Position numbers and translations under genes: made by a program. A DNA stretch of 64,000 bases from Acetobacter pasteurianus subsp. pasteurianus LMG 1262 = NBRC 106471 (GTDB lineage: Bacteria; Pseudomonadota; Alphaproteobacteria; Acetobacterales; Acetobacteraceae): the NCBI RefSeq assembly GCF_000285275.1, contig NZ_CADO01000139.1, forward strand, positions 248,001-312,000. The letters run 5' to 3'. The first letter of the stretch is position 1. Every line of letters begins with the position of its first letter. Shown one piece after another: positions 62,596-64,000 of this stretch. The notes below the pieces were generated by a model. That model made no database searches and had not been told where the DNA came from. It saw only the letters and a program-made list of their open reading frames with translations.

Positions 62596-64000
62596 CCTGA
62601 AACAGCGTCCCATCGTGCTTGTGGTGGATGACGAACCGGAGATTCTGGTTGCGCTGACAGACCTGCTAGAAGGTGCCTACCATGTTCTTTCTGCTTCATC
62701 AGGAGAGCAGGGTCTGGCGTTGCTGCGTGAAAACCCGGATGTGGCGGTTATTATCTCGGACCAGCGTATGCCCGGCATGACGGGTGATGTCTTTTTGGCG
62801 CAGGCGCGGGATATTTCCGGCGCAGGGGCCATTTTGCTCACGGGATATGCCGATATCTCCGCCGTAGAAGCCGCGCTGAACCGGGGGCAGATTTCCTTTT
62901 TTGCGTACAAACCGTGGGACGATGAAACACTGCTTTCCATGGTGGGGCAGGCTGCTGCACGCTATTTTTTGGAAAAAGAACTGGAGTGTGAGCAGCTTTT
63001 GCTACGCGGGCTATTGGAAAACCTGCCATTCGGGCTGGCGTTCAAAGATCAGAACGGCTGCTTTATCCGCCTGAACCAGCAGATGGCGCGGGAATTCGGG
63101 CGCAGCGTTGCCGAATGCCTGGGCCAGAAAGAAGAGGACCTGGTAAACGGCCCGCGGCAGGAAAGTCTGGAAGAAGCGCAGCAGGCGCTGGAAACATCCG
63201 GGCGGGATCAGCAGGTTTTGCAGCTTCCGGGGCCTGATGGACAAAACCGCTGGCATGATCTTACCCGCGTACGGCTAGATAGCCTGCGTAATGCCCCTGT
63301 GCGCTCGGGACTTTTGTCTGATTACTCCATCCTGATTGATCGGGACGTAACAGACCTGCTGGGGCTGGAACAGCGCTTGCGACAGGCCCAGAAAATGCAG
63401 GCCATTGGCACATTGGCTGGCGGCATTGCGCATGATTTCAATAATCTGCTTACCGCCATTCAGGGGTCTTTGGAACTGGTGCAGGATCTGGAGCCTCCGC
63501 GTGAGCCGGGCGTGGCACGGCTGTATCAGAACGCCATGGAAGCCGCACGCCGAGGGGGCACACTTACGCGCAAACTGCTGGACTTCAGCCGTCCGCGCCA
63601 TTTGGTGTGCCAACGGGTGGAAGTGCAGGATGTCATCCAGAACCTTCAGGGCTTTATGAAGCAGGGCAAGGTGCCAGAAGATATCCGCGATGCGCTGGAT
63701 TCCGCCTTGGTGGAAGGTAGTGGGCGCTTTAGCAGCGTGCAGTTTGTGCTGCCCGAAGAACCTCTGCCACCAGTATGGACAGACCCCGTGCAGCTTGAAC
63801 TGGCGGTGTTCAGCCTGTGCATTAACGCTATAGATGCTCAGCCGGAGGGCGGCAAAACCAGCGTTTCCGTGCGGCAGGTTGCACGGCTTTTGGGCCGCCA
63901 TGTGGGCAAGGATCACGCCGGGGCATGGGTGGTTGTGCAGGTTTCGGACAGAGGCGTGGGCATGACGGAAGAAATGCGTGCCCGCATTTTTGATCCGTTC
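62579..64000 (+). CDS. Receiver-PAS-histidine kinase hybrid (3' end outside window)
   Basis: Open from GTG at 62579 to the window edge (474 codons). The receiver domain (about residues 10-125) is complete: VVDDEPE with Asp17 and Asp18, phospho-acceptor Asp61 in [10 protein letters not shown], and Lys111 in AYKPW. A PAS domain (about 140-265, with [21 protein letters not shown]) follows, then HisKA with [18 protein letters not shown] (His285) and the start of the ATPase domain ([23 protein letters not shown]). No membrane helix is seen. GGAGAGG lies about six bases before the GTG. It overlaps the previous kinase, and a C-terminal receiver could lie beyond the edge. Confidence 0.88.
   Translation, partial: MITLPDLKQRPIVLVVDDEPEILVALTDLLEGAYHVLSASSGEQGLALLRENPDVAVIISDQRMPGMTGDVFLAQARDISGAGAILLTGYADISAVEAALNRGQISFFAYKPWDDETLLSMVGQAAARYFLEKELECEQLLLRGLLENLPFGLAFKDQNGCFIRLNQQMAREFGRSVAECLGQKEEDLVNGPRQESLEEAQQALETSGRDQQVLQLPGPDGQNRWHDLTRVRLDSLRNAPVRSGLLSDYSILIDRDVTDLLGLEQRLRQAQKMQAIGTLAGGIAHDFNNLLTAIQGSLELVQDLEPPREPGVARLYQNAMEAARRGGTLTRKLLDFSRPRHLVCQRVEVQDVIQNLQGFMKQGKVPEDIRDALDSALVEGSGRFSSVQFVLPEEPLPPVWTDPVQLELAVFSLCINAIDAQPEGGKTSVSVRQVARLLGRHVGKDHAGAWVVVQVSDRGVGMTEEMRARIFDPF

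Noticed and set aside
1-64000. CRISPR array, insertion sequence, prophage, rRNA or tRNA genes
   Set aside because: No regularly spaced repeats, transposase, integrase, phage gene or tRNA-like cloverleaf sequence was seen on reading the window.

Overview
The window looks like chromosomal DNA of an acetic acid bacterium (Acetobacteraceae, Alphaproteobacteria), most likely Acetobacter or a close relative. The evidence is gene content and order: a yqeY-dnaG-rpoD operon, an acid-rich alphaproteobacterial RpoD, rpsF-rpsR-rplI, lptF-lptG-lptD-surA-rsmA, minC-minD-minE, gpmI-envC-ctpA-yibQ-rppH, and a MoxR/DUF58/DUF4159/amidotransferase-like cluster next to DUF1285 and a tRNA CCA-adding enzyme. No sequence search was run, so the genus is an inference. 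Genes are tightly packed, many overlap by 1-4 bases, and no insertion sequence, prophage, CRISPR array, rRNA or tRNA gene was seen. It reads as core genome with a few accessory transporters.

Layout. 1-5.9 kb (minus): MoxR AAA+ ATPase, DUF58, DUF4159 and a cut-off amidotransferase-like membrane protein. 6-12.6 kb (plus): DUF1285, CCA transferase, an ABC exporter, then an EmrA/EmrB-type efflux pair behind a palindromic operator. 12.6-18.9 kb (minus): gpmI, envC, ctpA, yibQ, rppH (glycolysis, septal peptidoglycan splitting, mRNA 5' processing). 19-25.5 kb (minus): carA-carB (pyrimidine/arginine), then greA-ilvA behind a structured leader. 25.8-30.3 kb (plus): yqeY-dnaG-rpoD. 30.3-33.7 kb (plus): a GNAT gene, rpsF-rpsR-rplI with a leader resembling the S6:S18-binding RNA, and cfa. 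33.7-42.4 kb (minus): outer-membrane biogenesis (rsmA, surA, lptD, lptG, lptF) and a porin. 42.4-43.0 kb is the only long non-coding stretch. 43-45.6 kb (plus): an ABC exporter coupled to a GntR regulator. 45.7-47.7 kb (minus): minE, minD, minC. 47.9-52.1 kb: GST, HI0933-type flavoprotein, rsmI and a PBP-activator lipoprotein whose start overlaps that of rsmI. 52.2-58.7 kb: TPR glycosyltransferase-like protein, CarD, bestrophin, S-formylglutathione hydrolase, YdcF, FtsX, FtsE. 59-64 kb: a zinc-ribbon membrane protein, a small membrane protein, and two overlapping cytosolic histidine-kinase genes, the second cut by the window edge.

How the genes fit together. Cell-envelope and division functions dominate: FtsEX and EnvC form the septal hydrolase switch, MinCDE places the septum, the Lpt genes and SurA build the outer membrane, and the PBP activator and CtpA bear on peptidoglycan. 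The most unusual features are a helix-turn-helix domain fused in frame to the N-terminus of CarA with a duplicated palindrome just upstream, an rsmA reading frame with no ATG/GTG/TTG at its expected start (apparent CTG initiation), a carB-greA spacer with mutually exclusive RNA structures before a terminator, and tandem kinases with degenerate receiver domains.
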